NCBI RefSeq assembly: GCF_900637845.1
Contig: NZ_LR134439.1
Span: 1,302,001-1,366,000, forward strand
Direction of reading: 5' to 3'
Origin: Erysipelothrix rhusiopathiae
GTDB lineage: Bacteria > Bacillota_I > Bacilli_A > Erysipelotrichales > Erysipelotrichaceae
Length of the DNA stretch: 64,000 bases
In this document: positions 6,515 through 14,434 of the stretch, piece by piece
Layout: each line of letters begins with the position of its first letter
Position numbering within the stretch: the stretch's first letter is position 1
Program-made: the position numbers and the translations under genes
Notes under the pieces: model-generated
What the model saw: the letters and a program-made list of their open reading frames with translations, nothing else
Told to the model about the DNA's origin: nothing
Databases searched by the model: none

Positions 6515-8491
6515 ATGAGAATTGGTTTATTTACAGATACTTATACACCGGATATAAATGGTGTAGTAACGTCAATAGTTACTTTAAAAAATGCGTTAGA
6601 AGCGCAAGGACATAATGTTTTTGTGATTACAAACCAACCGTCAATTTTAAGCACGACTTATGAAGATGGCGTATTACGACTTCCAGGTTTAGAATTGAAA
6701 TTTTTGTATGGCTATGTTATGAGTAGTCCATTACACATTCAAGCGATGAGTGTTATTGAAGAGATGGATTTGGATGTGCTGCATGTTCATTCAGAATTTG
6801 GTGTTGGGATGTTTGCGCGACTTGTCGCGAAAAACCTACACCTACCTCTAGTTTCAACGTATCATACAACCTATGAGGACTATACTCATTATGTAAATTT
6901 ATTAGGACTTAAGTCCGTTGATCAACTATCCAAAAAAGCAATTGCGAAGATGAGTCGTATGTTTACAAAACAGGCTCAAGTGATTATTTCGCCGTCGGAT
7001 AAAACGAAGAAAATGTTGTTGGGTTATGATATACGTAAAGAGATTGCTGTAATCCCTACAGGATTAGATCTAACGCGGTTTGCGACCCGGAATGAAGAAC
7101 GGATTCAAGAAATTCGTGAGTCATACCATTTAGGTTCGCAGCCAACATTTGTATATATTGGTCGACTTGCTAAGGAAAAGAGTATCGATGTTGTTATTGA
7201 TGCTTTCGCTGCACTTTTAAAGAGGAATGTAGAAGCGAAACTCTTAATTGTTGGTGGTGGACCTTCTGATAAGGATCTTTTACATCAAGCTCAAAAAATC
7301 GGGATTCAAGATTCTGTCATTTTTGTAGGACCTGTTGATGCAAATGATGTTGTGAATTTCTATCATGTTTCAGATGCGTTTATTTCAGCCTCGTTAACAG
7401 AAACACAAGGCTTGACGTATATTGAAGCATTAGCCTGTGGCTTATGTGTGTTTGCACGTCCCGATAAACCGCTTGAGGGTATTATTGTAGATGGTGAGAC
7501 GGGGTATTTATTCGAATCATCAGAAGAGTTTGCGGATAAAGCGCAACATCTTCTACAATCAGACAAAGACCTTTTAGAACAATTTAAATCCAATGCACTT
7601 CAAAAAGCATCGACCTTTGATAGTTCGAAATTTGCAGATAGTGTATTGACAGTATACCAACGTGCCATTGATACATACTTTGGACGTTATGTTGTTACGG
7701 GAATAGAACGTGTTGGAGAAGAAGTATTTATTGATTTTGAATCGAAAGATAGTGATGAACGCATGGTGATTGATCAGTATGTGTTTGATCGGAGAGGAAT
7801 TGAGGTGGGTCGCGAATTGTCACGAAACGAGCTAAATGAAATTGAGGATGATCAAGCCATCTATGAAGCATACCAGTTAGCGTTATCGCGAATCGGGATT
7901 AAAGATTATACCTCATTTGAAATGTCGGAATACTTGCATAAGAAACTTGAGTTAACGCAAGAGCAAGTTGATATTGTCATTGAATTACTTAAGCGTCGTC
8001 GTTTTATTGATGATGATCGTTACTTTAGAGATAAAGTGGATTATCACCGTGAGCAAATGCGTGGGAATCAACGTATCGTTGAGGACTTGCGCAAACGTGG
8101 ATTTGAAGCAGATCGTATTTTATCTGCATTAGAAGATGAAGACTATGATGACTATACTGAGCGGGGTGTTCGACGTGCTGAAACGTTTATGAAGACATTG
8201 CGTGATGGTTCAAGTCGTCAACGCGAGTCGAAATTGCGTCAGCATCTCCAACGACAAGGTTATGGTTTTGAAGTGATTAACGATATTGTGGGTCGCTTGA
8301 TTAAAGATGAATTTGATGAGACCGATGAATTTGAAAGTCTTAAAAAAGTTATGGAAAAAAGCACTGCACGTTATGCTCGTAAATATGATGCGCGTGAAAC
8401 ACGAAATCGTGTTGTACGACATGCATTATCACGTGGTTACGATTACGATATGATTGCACGTGTTCTGGAGGAGTATGAAAATGAAGATTAA
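6515..8491 (+). CDS. Family 4 glycosyltransferase fused to RecX
   Basis: One uninterrupted 658-residue frame with two complete parts. Residues 1-385 are a GT-B glycosyltransferase like Gram-positive diacylglycerol glucosyltransferases: N-terminal DTYTPDINGVVTS, HVHSEFGVG, Rossmann segment YIGRLAKEKS, and the E-x7-E motif in ETQGLTYIEAL. Residues about 390-655 match RecX in length and order: a beta-rich start (VTGIERVGEEVFIDF), then three-helix repeats such as LLKRRRFIDDDRYF and LRKRGFEADRI. AAAGGAGG at 6499-6506 fixes the ATG at 6515. The first part should make membrane glycolipid; RecX restrains RecA filaments, and recA is at 36049. The next gene overlaps the 3' end by 11 bases. The fusion is unusual: the two functions have no obvious link, so it may be processed or simply tolerated. 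Confidence 0.88.
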   Translation: MRIGLFTDTYTPDINGVVTSIVTLKNALEAQGHNVFVITNQPSILSTTYEDGVLRLPGLELKFLYGYVMSSPLHIQAMSVIEEMDLDVLHVHSEFGVGMFARLVAKNLHLPLVSTYHTTYEDYTHYVNLLGLKSVDQLSKKAIAKMSRMFTKQAQVIISPSDKTKKMLLGYDIRKEIAVIPTGLDLTRFATRNEERIQEIRESYHLGSQPTFVYIGRLAKEKSIDVVIDAFAALLKRNVEAKLLIVGGGPSDKDLLHQAQKIGIQDSVIFVGPVDANDVVNFYHVSDAFISASLTETQGLTYIEALACGLCVFARPDKPLEGIIVDGETGYLFESSEEFADKAQHLLQSDKDLLEQFKSNALQKASTFDSSKFADSVLTVYQRAIDTYFGRYVVTGIERVGEEVFIDFESKDSDERMVIDQYVFDRRGIEVGRELSRNELNEIEDDQAIYEAYQLALSRIGIKDYTSFEMSEYLHKKLELTQEQVDIVIELLKRRRFIDDDRYFRDKVDYHREQMRGNQRIVEDLRKRGFEADRILSALEDEDYDDYTERGVRRAETFMKTLRDGSSRQRESKLRQHLQRQGYGFEVINDIVGRLIKDEFDETDEFESLKKVMEKSTARYARKYDARETRNRVVRHALSRGYDYDMIARVLEEYENED

Positions 8492-9419
8492 AGAATTTGA
8501 AGCCGGTCAAAAAAACACAGTACCGTTGTTGATTTCACGTTATACAAAAGGGGTAACTCAAAATGGTGCACCTTATATGTCAATTACGTTACAAGATGAT
8601 ACCGGTGAGATTGAAGGAAAGATATGGGATGTTAAGCCAGAACAAGAATTGTTGATTCAAGTGGGTTTAATTGGTGTGGTACATTGTGATGTTTTACAAT
8701 ACCGTCAAAGTTTACAGTTGCGAATTCATAATATCGAAATTAAAGAACAATCAGAGTATGTATTAAGTGATTTCGTGAATGCGTCGAAATACGATATTGA
8801 ATTTTTGAAAGAACAAATTAATGGGTTTAAAGATCAAATTGAAGATCCAATTATTAAAGAACTTGTTGAAGCATCTTTAGTGGATTGTGGCGAACAATTC
8901 TACCAATATCCTGCTGCAACACGGAATCATCATGATTTTGTTGGGGGCCTTGCAACGCATGTATTTGGGATGTGTCAACTTGCCAACAGCATTTGTGACT
9001 TGTATCCAATCTATAATCGCGATTTATTACTTGGAGGCGTTATTCTTCATGACATGGGTAAAATTGAAGAGTATACCGCAGCGATGTTAAGTGAGTACAG
9101 TGCAAAAGGAAAATTGTTGGGTCATATTTCAATTGAACATTCAAATTTTGTAGAGGTTGCTACCCGTCTTGGTCATCAAGATACGGAGCAAGTGCTGTTA
9201 TTACGTCACATGATTTTATCGCATCACGGTAAATTAGAGTATGGATCACCGGTGTTACCGATGATCAAAGAAGCAGAGATGCTAACGTTTATTGATAACA
9301 TTGATGCACGTACGAATATGTTTGAAAAGTTCTATGATGATCTTGAAGAGGGCGAATTTAGTACACGTATGTTTGCTCTTGATAATCGAAATTTCTATAA
9401 AGCAAAGGGTGTCAAGTAA
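8481..9419 (+). CDS. yhaM: YhaM-family 3'-5' exoribonuclease
   Basis: A 312-residue protein with an N-terminal OB fold (about 10-95) and a C-terminal HD phosphohydrolase domain. Metal-binding motifs are visible as NHHDFVGGLATHV (about 150-162), LHDMGK (about 189-194) and the HMILSHHG segment (about 245). YhaM removes nucleotides from the 3' ends of RNA and single-stranded DNA. The GGAGGAG site at 8467-8473 is one base before an in-frame ATG at 8475 and seven before the ATG at 8481, so 8481 is chosen. It overlaps the RecX stop and is probably cotranscribed with that gene. Confidence 0.92.
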   Translation: MKIKEFEAGQKNTVPLLISRYTKGVTQNGAPYMSITLQDDTGEIEGKIWDVKPEQELLIQVGLIGVVHCDVLQYRQSLQLRIHNIEIKEQSEYVLSDFVNASKYDIEFLKEQINGFKDQIEDPIIKELVEASLVDCGEQFYQYPAATRNHHDFVGGLATHVFGMCQLANSICDLYPIYNRDLLLGGVILHDMGKIEEYTAAMLSEYSAKGKLLGHISIEHSNFVEVATRLGHQDTEQVLLLRHMILSHHGKLEYGSPVLPMIKEAEMLTFIDNIDARTNMFEKFYDDLEEGEFSTRMFALDNRNFYKAKGVK

Positions 9420-9433
9420 AAACACTTGACACC
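9408..9433. repeat. Inverted repeat over the yhaM stop and the rpsP -35 box
   Basis: GGTGTCAAGT pairs with ACTTGACACC (10 bp, six-base loop). It lacks a T run, so it is a weak terminator at best. The right arm contains the -35 box of the following ribosomal operon, so readthrough RNA could fold here or the symmetric DNA could be a protein site. Confidence 0.55.
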
Positions 9434-9453
9434 ACTTCCTGTTATGATATACT
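9426..9453 (+). promoter_or_regulatory. Promoter of the rpsP operon
   Basis: TTGACA at 9426-9431, a 16-base spacer and TATACT at 9448-9453, a near-consensus vegetative promoter. Confidence 0.8.
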
Positions 9454-9501
9454 TAACAAGGAAATTAACAATTACGTTAAAATTATTAGGAGGCTATACA
9501 C

Positions 9502-9774
9502 ATGGCAGTTAAATTACGTTTAAGAAGAATGGGTTCAAAACAAAAACCTTCATACCGAATCGTTGCAGCAGATTCACGCGCACCTCGTGATGGACGTTTC
9601 ATCGAAATCGTTGGATATTATGATCCAACAACTTCACCAGCTGAAGTTAAAGTTGATGCAGAAAAAGCATTAAAATGGTTATCAGTTGGAGCTCAACCAT
9701 CAGACACAGTTCGTAGTATCCTTTCAAAAGAAGGAATCATGACTCGTTTCCACGAATCTAAATTAACGAAATAA
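9502..9774 (+). CDS. rpsP: Ribosomal protein bS16
   Basis: A 90-residue small basic protein with the conserved bS16 start [19 protein letters not shown] and the [12 protein letters not shown] segment. It is part of the 30S subunit body and is needed for its assembly. AGGAGG lies nine bases before the ATG. First gene of rpsP-khpA-rimM-trmD, the usual bacterial order for ribosome and tRNA maturation. Confidence 0.98.
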   Translation: MAVKLRLRRMGSKQKPSYRIVAADSRAPRDGRFIEIVGYYDPTTSPAEVKVDAEKALKWLSVGAQPSDTVRSILSKEGIMTRFHESKLTK

Positions 9775-9776
9775 TC

Positions 9777-10025
9777 ATGAAACCGGTTGAAGATATTCTT
9801 TATGATTTAGTTCTTCCACTTGTGGAGGAAGAAAAGAGTTTGAGTGTCAAAAGGTTACCGAGCTTAGATGAAAATGAAATTATACTTGCGATTTATGCGG
9901 ATAGCGCAGACATTGCTCGTTTAATTGGTCGACAAGGGACGATGGCACATGCGATTCGTCAAACAATGGCAATTGGTTCACGTGTCCTTGATCAACGTAT
10001 TTCAATTAAATTTGAATCATATTAA
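9777..10025 (+). CDS. khpA: KhpA, KH-domain RNA-binding protein
   Basis: An 82-residue protein made of one KH domain with the GxxG loop in LIGRQGTMAHAI (about 52-63). KhpA pairs with KhpB (Jag/EloR) in Gram-positive bacteria and binds small RNAs and mRNAs, with effects on cell elongation and division. It begins two bases after the rpsP stop. An intrinsic-terminator-like hairpin follows directly and may lower expression of rimM and trmD. Confidence 0.92.
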   Translation: MKPVEDILYDLVLPLVEEEKSLSVKRLPSLDENEIILAIYADSADIARLIGRQGTMAHAIRQTMAIGSRVLDQRISIKFESY

Positions 10026-10050
10026 GGATGTAGCAATACATCCTTTTTTT
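10024..10050 (+). terminator. Intra-operon terminator/attenuator between khpA and rimM
   Basis: AAGGATGT pairs with ACATCCTT around a six-base loop and runs into seven T. The next gene starts ten bases later with its own GGAGG and no obvious promoter, so partial termination inside the operon is likely. Confidence 0.8.
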
Positions 10051-10059
10051 GGAGGTTAT

Positions 10060-10557
10060 ATGGAACATATTATTATTGGTATTATACAAAAACCCTTTGG
10101 TATTAAGGGTGAATTAAAAGTTGCGCCTAAAACAGACTTTGTGGAAGACCGTTTTGCACCAGGTCAACGTGTTCATTTTAAATTAGGTGGAAAAACTACA
10201 GATTACGTTATTGAATCGTATCGCCGTCATCACGGATCGATTCTGATTAAATTTGAAGGATTAAATTCGCTTAATGATGTTGAGTTTTTCCATAAAGGGG
10301 AGATATCGATTGATCGCGAATCACAACATGAACTTCCAGAAGATCAATATTATTTTATTGATTTAGAAGGTTGTACCGTGTTTTCAGAGGGTGTTGAATT
10401 GGGTGTTGTGTCTGAGATTATGGAGACACCAGCTCATCCTGTATTGCGTATTAAAGCTGAAGAACGCGATATTTTGGTGCCTTTTGTCGAACGCTTTATT
10501 CAAGATGTTGATACCAAATCAAAGCGTATTGATATTAACTGGATGGAGGGGCTCTAA
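10060..10557 (+). CDS. rimM: RimM, 16S rRNA processing factor
   Basis: A 165-residue protein with the RimM N-terminal beta-barrel (GIIQKPFGIKGELKV, residues 6-20) and a C-terminal PRC-barrel (LGVVSEIMETPAHPVLRI and ILVPFVERFI). It helps mature the 30S head around uS19. GGAGG at 10051-10055 sets the ATG at 10060; longer in-frame extensions upstream would run through khpA and the terminator hairpin and are rejected. The stop overlaps the trmD start by one base (TAATG). Confidence 0.96.
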   Translation: MEHIIIGIIQKPFGIKGELKVAPKTDFVEDRFAPGQRVHFKLGGKTTDYVIESYRRHHGSILIKFEGLNSLNDVEFFHKGEISIDRESQHELPEDQYYFIDLEGCTVFSEGVELGVVSEIMETPAHPVLRIKAEERDILVPFVERFIQDVDTKSKRIDINWMEGL

Positions 10558-11279
10558 TGCGCGTAAGTATTTTAACCCTTTTCCCATCAATGTTTACAGG
10601 TTTTGTAGAGTCATCCATTATTAGTAAAGCAATTGAACGTGATTTGATTCAAGTTGATGTTGTAGATATGCGTGATTTTACAGAAGATAAACACAACCGT
10701 GTTGATGATTATCCTTATGGTGGTGGGGCCGGTTTGGTGTTAATGTGTCAACCGGTTATTGATGCGATTGAAGCGACTCGTACAGAAGGGTCACTTGTTA
10801 TTATGCTAACCCCACAAGGGAAGACTTTGAAACAATCTTTAGCGTATGATCTAAGTAAAGAGAGTCATATAATTTTGGTTTGTGGTCATTATGAGGGCTT
10901 TGATGAACGAATTCGAAGTTATGTCGATATGGAAATGTCTATCGGTGATTATGTTCTTACCGGTGGTGAAACGGCTGCGATGGTTATTGCGGATTCTGTG
11001 ATACGTCTTGTCGATGGTGTTATTACCAAAGAATCCCATGAAGATGATTCATTTAGTGATGGCTTATTAGAATATCCACATTACACACGTCCACGCTCTT
11101 ATAAAGGACAAGATGTTCCTGAAGTTCTTATGAGTGGTCACCATGCGAATATTGAAACGTATCGTTTAAAAGAGTCGTTAAGAAAGACTTATCGTGTACG
11201 TCCAGATCTTTTGGAAGCGAGAAACCTTAGCCCAAAAGAAGCAAAATTACTTCAAGAAGTTGTTGAAGAGGAAAACTAA
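10557..11279 (+). CDS. trmD: TrmD, tRNA (guanine-37-N1)-methyltransferase
   Basis: A 240-residue SPOUT methyltransferase. The trefoil-knot SAM site shows as VCGHYEGFDERI (about 108-119) and SIGDYVLTGGE (about 130-140); the N-terminus LTLFPSMFTG is typical. It forms m1G37 in tRNAs reading CNN codons and prevents +1 frameshifting. It is the last gene of the operon; rplS, which usually follows in Bacillota, is missing here. Confidence 0.98.
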   Translation: MRVSILTLFPSMFTGFVESSIISKAIERDLIQVDVVDMRDFTEDKHNRVDDYPYGGGAGLVLMCQPVIDAIEATRTEGSLVIMLTPQGKTLKQSLAYDLSKESHIILVCGHYEGFDERIRSYVDMEMSIGDYVLTGGETAAMVIADSVIRLVDGVITKESHEDDSFSDGLLEYPHYTRPRSYKGQDVPEVLMSGHHANIETYRLKESLRKTYRVRPDLLEARNLSPKEAKLLQEVVEEEN

Positions 11280-11310
11280 AAAAAGAACCTTTCGAAAAAG
11301 GTTCTTTTTT
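11280..11310. terminator. Bidirectional terminator between trmD and the DD-carboxypeptidase gene
   Basis: A 13-bp stem (11280-11292 with 11297-11309) with a CGAA loop, with A-rich and T-rich flanks that serve both converging genes. Confidence 0.93.
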
Positions 11311-12613
11311 AGTCTATACGGGATCGTCGATCCAATTTTTTAAGGTAGTATTTATGGTCTCGATAATCTTTCCATTGGCGATAGATTAAATAGACAACAC
11401 CTAAAATTCCTAAGCCAACAGCAAGTATAAATCCAATGATTTTTGAAGCTTCAAAAGCTACTTTAAGATATGAAAGTTTGATAATTTCATTATTAATAAC
11501 TTCTTTTTCAAGCAATTGCTTTCCTTTGTAATTGAAGCGAACTTCACCCATTTTGAAATCTTTTGGTAAGGGTGCTTCAAATTCTTTCTGACTGGGAATA
11601 AACTCAATCTTGATATCTTTAGGATCATAATCTTTCGGTAGGTAACTCATAATATCGTCTTTAAACCAAATTTCAAAATCAGTTCGTCCGTGTTTGATGG
11701 GTATGGTTTGAATTGTAGTGTTTTTATACAGTAAAGGCGCATATTGGTAGTTTTCGATTACGTGTTGGTAGACAGTTCCGTGATCAATAACTTGAGTATA
11801 CAGACGGTTTTCAAAGGGTGCATTGGTTGAGATGAATATATAGGACTGTGAAGCATCTTCCGCAACACTTGAAAGTGCACGCTCTGCTAGATCAGTCGTT
11901 CCGGATTTGGCACCTTTAATCATGGTATAACCTTTTTGATGTGCGACGCTAAGGGATTCGTTTGTAAGCTCGATACCATTTGGATGGGATGGTGTTGAGG
12001 ACGTGAGGTAAGTCTCTGTTTTATAAATGGATTCAAATGTTGGATTTTCTAATGCGTACCTTAGAAGTAAAGCAAGATCATCAAGTGTTGTAAGGTGTTT
12101 AGGGTCATCCAGTCCACTTGTATTGACAAAGTGTGAGTTTTTCATACCAATGCGTTGGGCGAGTCGATTCATTTTAACTACAAGTTTTTCGGGATCATGT
12201 GTAAGGTAGGATGATATTGCACGCGTTGCATCAGCACCTGAGGGTAACATGATTCCATGAAGTAAATCGTTCAGTGTTACTTGGTCACCTTCTTGAAATC
12301 CTGCTACTGAAGCGATTGGGTCTAAGCCTTCAAATACTTCGGGAGGGATTGTATAAAGTGTGTCAAGTGATGTCTCACCTAAAGCTTCAATTGCGGTAAT
12401 TACGGTGAGTACCTTTGTGATGGAAGCGGGGTGGATTGATGCGTCATGATTTTTTTCGGCTAGAGTTTGACCTGTTTTAGGGTCAACGAGAATATAGTTC
12501 TGACTTTGTAAGTCTAAATCATAGATGGGAATTAGGTCATGATTTCCATCAGCTTTGATGGGTAATAACGTAGCGGTTAAGAGTAAAAATGTTAGGACAA
12601 TTTTTTGTTTCAT
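11309..12613 (-). CDS. D-alanyl-D-alanine carboxypeptidase (low-molecular-weight PBP, S11 family)
   Basis: A 434-residue exported serine peptidase. Residues 1-21 form a signal peptide. The SxxK motif is in PASITKV (about residues 62-68), the second motif position is PSGADA (about 124), and the KTG-like triad is in IKGAKSGTTD. The C-terminus has a transmembrane helix (about 390-412) and a basic tail, so it is anchored at the outer membrane face. It should trim the terminal D-residue from pentapeptide stems and so set cross-linking. It is transcribed alone. If precursors end in D-Ser, as suggested by the ddl-racemase pair at 27749-29889, its substrate would include D-Ala-D-Ser. Confidence 0.9.
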   Translation of the reverse strand: MKQKIVLTFLLLTATLLPIKADGNHDLIPIYDLDLQSQNYILVDPKTGQTLAEKNHDASIHPASITKVLTVITAIEALGETSLDTLYTIPPEVFEGLDPIASVAGFQEGDQVTLNDLLHGIMLPSGADATRAISSYLTHDPEKLVVKMNRLAQRIGMKNSHFVNTSGLDDPKHLTTLDDLALLLRYALENPTFESIYKTETYLTSSTPSHPNGIELTNESLSVAHQKGYTMIKGAKSGTTDLAERALSSVAEDASQSYIFISTNAPFENRLYTQVIDHGTVYQHVIENYQYAPLLYKNTTIQTIPIKHGRTDFEIWFKDDIMSYLPKDYDPKDIKIEFIPSQKEFEAPLPKDFKMGEVRFNYKGKQLLEKEVINNEIIKLSYLKVAFEASKIIGFILAVGLGILGVVYLIYRQWKDYRDHKYYLKKLDRRSRID

Positions 12614-12763
12614 AATAATACCTCAATATAAGTTTAATTAATCATACGATAAATTAACAAGGAATGGGTAAAAAACAACTGAAATTATAAATGGCAGATG
12701 ATTCATACCTTGAATTTAGAAGTTCTATGATAAAATAATACTAGAAGAGAAAAGAGGTCTATC

Positions 12764-13147
12764 ATGAAATTATTAGTTATCAGTGATCGGGATTCTGTAA
12801 AGCAAGAACTAACCGATTTAAACCTTGATTTTGAATATTTGGATTTACGAAAAGGGTTTCCAAATGAACAATTAATGGATGTCTATGAAATTGAAAAACC
12901 TGAGTTGTGTCGTGTTGTCCGTCAAGAAATTGAAACGATCAACCCTGATAAGATTGTAGTTGTTGGTGGGTTAACCGATTATGTATGGTTGGGTACGATT
13001 GTTACACGACTATTTGGTCAGTTTAATTCTTGGAATGGTCAACGTGAGAATGCTTTTGGCAAGACTGTTCTTACGATTAATGGGAACGAAGTTCCACTTT
13101 ATGCAATTTATCAAACAAGCGACTGGAGGTATGTGGATGAAGCGTAG
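12764..13147 (+). CDS. Unknown 127-residue protein upstream of an aminotransferase
   Basis: I do not recognise this family. It is a soluble-looking alpha/beta protein starting KLLVISDRDSV, with a central strand-like PDKIVVVGGLTDYVWLGTIV (about 61-80) and a C-terminal part with few motifs. There is no signal peptide or membrane segment. AGAGGT lies seven bases before the ATG. Its 3' end overlaps the aminotransferase gene by 11 bases and contains that gene's ribosome site, which suggests translational coupling and a linked task. Confidence 0.7.
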   Translation: MKLLVISDRDSVKQELTDLNLDFEYLDLRKGFPNEQLMDVYEIEKPELCRVVRQEIETINPDKIVVVGGLTDYVWLGTIVTRLFGQFNSWNGQRENAFGKTVLTINGNEVPLYAIYQTSDWRYVDEA

Positions 13148-14294
13148 GATTGAAGCATTAACCCTAAGTGGGATACGTCAGTTTTCGGCACGTTATCAAG
13201 GACGTGAGGATATGGTTTTCTTAACGATTGGAGAACCCGATTTGGACACACCGGATACTATTAAGCAAGCAGCGGTAGATTCATTGATGCGAAATGAAAC
13301 GCATTATCCACCTGCCATTGGAAATTTAGATTTGCGGGATGCGATTGCGCGTCATGAATCACAATTTAACATCCGTCCTTACCAATCCGAAAATGTTATT
13401 ATCACAAATGGCGCAACAGAAGGTCTTACCTTAGCGATTTGGTCTGTGGTGAACGAAGGGGATGAAGTCGTGATTTTCACACCGAGTTTCCCATTGTATC
13501 AAACTCAAGTTACCCTTGCGGGAGCTAAACCTGTGTTAGTTAATACAAGTGAAACTCAATTTCAAGTAACACCTGAGATGCTTGAGAACGTGGTTACGCC
13601 ACGTACCCGTGCAATTCTTTTTGCGACTCCAAATAATCCAACCGGCGTGGTCTACGATGAAACAAGTATTCGAGCAATTCGTGATGTGTTAACAAAACGA
13701 TCAGATATTTATGTAATTGTCGATGAAGTGTATCGTTCGATGCTTTATGAAGGGGATATTCCATCATTGCGTATGGATGAGCATCTTCAAGATCAAATTA
13801 TTATTACTCAAAGTTTTTCAAAGTCTCATGCAATGACCGGTTGGCGTGTCGGGTATGTGATAGCGGAAGCGGGACTCATTGAGTTGATGCATCGTCTTCA
13901 TCAAAATCTTGTGACCGGAATTTCAAGTTTCTCACAACCGGCATGTATTGCGGCGTTGGATGTGGACACACAGTATATGGTTGAAGCTTATGCAATTCGA
14001 AGAAGTTACGTATTAAAACGATTGGATGCAATGGGACTTCCTTATGTAAAACCAGAAGGAGCCTTTTATGTTTTTCCTTCAATTCAACACTTTGGTATGT
14101 CGTCAGAAGATTTCGCAACAAGACTCGCGGAAGAGTATGGATTGGTAACAATACCGGGCATCTATTTTGGTACAGAAGGATTTATTCGAATTTCTTACGG
14201 AAGCCCTTTAGAAGTGCTGGAAAAAGGACTGGATCGACTGGAACGATTTATCAAAGATTTTACCATGGATAAATCGCGAAAGAACCTTGTTTAA
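13137..14294 (+). CDS. Class I/II PLP-dependent aminotransferase
   Basis: A 385-residue fold-type I aminotransferase of the aspartate/PatA-like group. The PLP lysine is in SQSFSKSHAMTGWRVGY (about 231-247); ATPNNPTGVVYD (about 163) and IVDEVYRSMLYEG (about 195) are the other cofactor-site segments, and the substrate-carboxylate Arg lies in GFIRISYG near the C-terminus. Candidates are aspartate/aromatic or N-acetyl-diaminopimelate aminotransferase; substrate cannot be fixed from sequence. GGAGGT at 13125-13130 abuts an in-frame ATG at 13131 and is six bases from the ATG at 13137, so 13137 is preferred. It overlaps the preceding unknown gene. Confidence 0.88.
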   Translation: MKRRIEALTLSGIRQFSARYQGREDMVFLTIGEPDLDTPDTIKQAAVDSLMRNETHYPPAIGNLDLRDAIARHESQFNIRPYQSENVIITNGATEGLTLAIWSVVNEGDEVVIFTPSFPLYQTQVTLAGAKPVLVNTSETQFQVTPEMLENVVTPRTRAILFATPNNPTGVVYDETSIRAIRDVLTKRSDIYVIVDEVYRSMLYEGDIPSLRMDEHLQDQIIITQSFSKSHAMTGWRVGYVIAEAGLIELMHRLHQNLVTGISSFSQPACIAALDVDTQYMVEAYAIRRSYVLKRLDAMGLPYVKPEGAFYVFPSIQHFGMSSEDFATRLAEEYGLVTIPGIYFGTEGFIRISYGSPLEVLEKGLDRLERFIKDFTMDKSRKNLV

Positions 14295-14315
14295 GCAAGG
14301 ACATTATGATAAAAT
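14287..14315 (+). promoter_or_regulatory. Promoter of the rpsB operon
   Basis: TTGTTT, a 17-base spacer and TAAAAT, starting inside the last codons of the aminotransferase gene. Transcription would start near 14322. Confidence 0.55.
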
Positions 14316-14321
14316 AAACAA

Positions 14322-14404
14322 TGGCATCAAAAGAATGCCTAATTCACACATCATGGATTCGTAGACCCCGTGCTCACGATGAGTTGTCTACTTTAGAAAT
14401 GATG
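14322..14404 (+). promoter_or_regulatory. Structured 5' leader of rpsB, candidate ribosomal-protein autoregulation element
   Basis: After a small hairpin (GGCAT 14323-14327 with ATGCC 14335-14339), three nested helices can form: CATCAT 14349-14354 with ATGATG 14399-14404, GTAGAC 14361-14366 with GTCTAC 14386-14391, and CTCA 14373-14376 with TGAG 14380-14383. The outer strand directly precedes a GGAGG decoy (14405-14408 region) about 30 bases before the start codon. Nested pairing with internal loops is typical of ribosomal-protein leaders. I cannot name an RNA family. Confidence 0.55.
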
Positions 14405-14434
14405 GAGGACTAACGGAAAGGTAGGAATTTAGTT

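Noticed and set aside
9925-10059. Long 5' extension of rimM
   Set aside because: It overlaps khpA and the intra-operon terminator; a proper GGAGG and ATG occur at 10051-10062.
12981-13136. Long 5' extension of the aminotransferase
   Set aside because: It overlaps the unknown gene in another frame, and homology to aminotransferases begins only after 13137.
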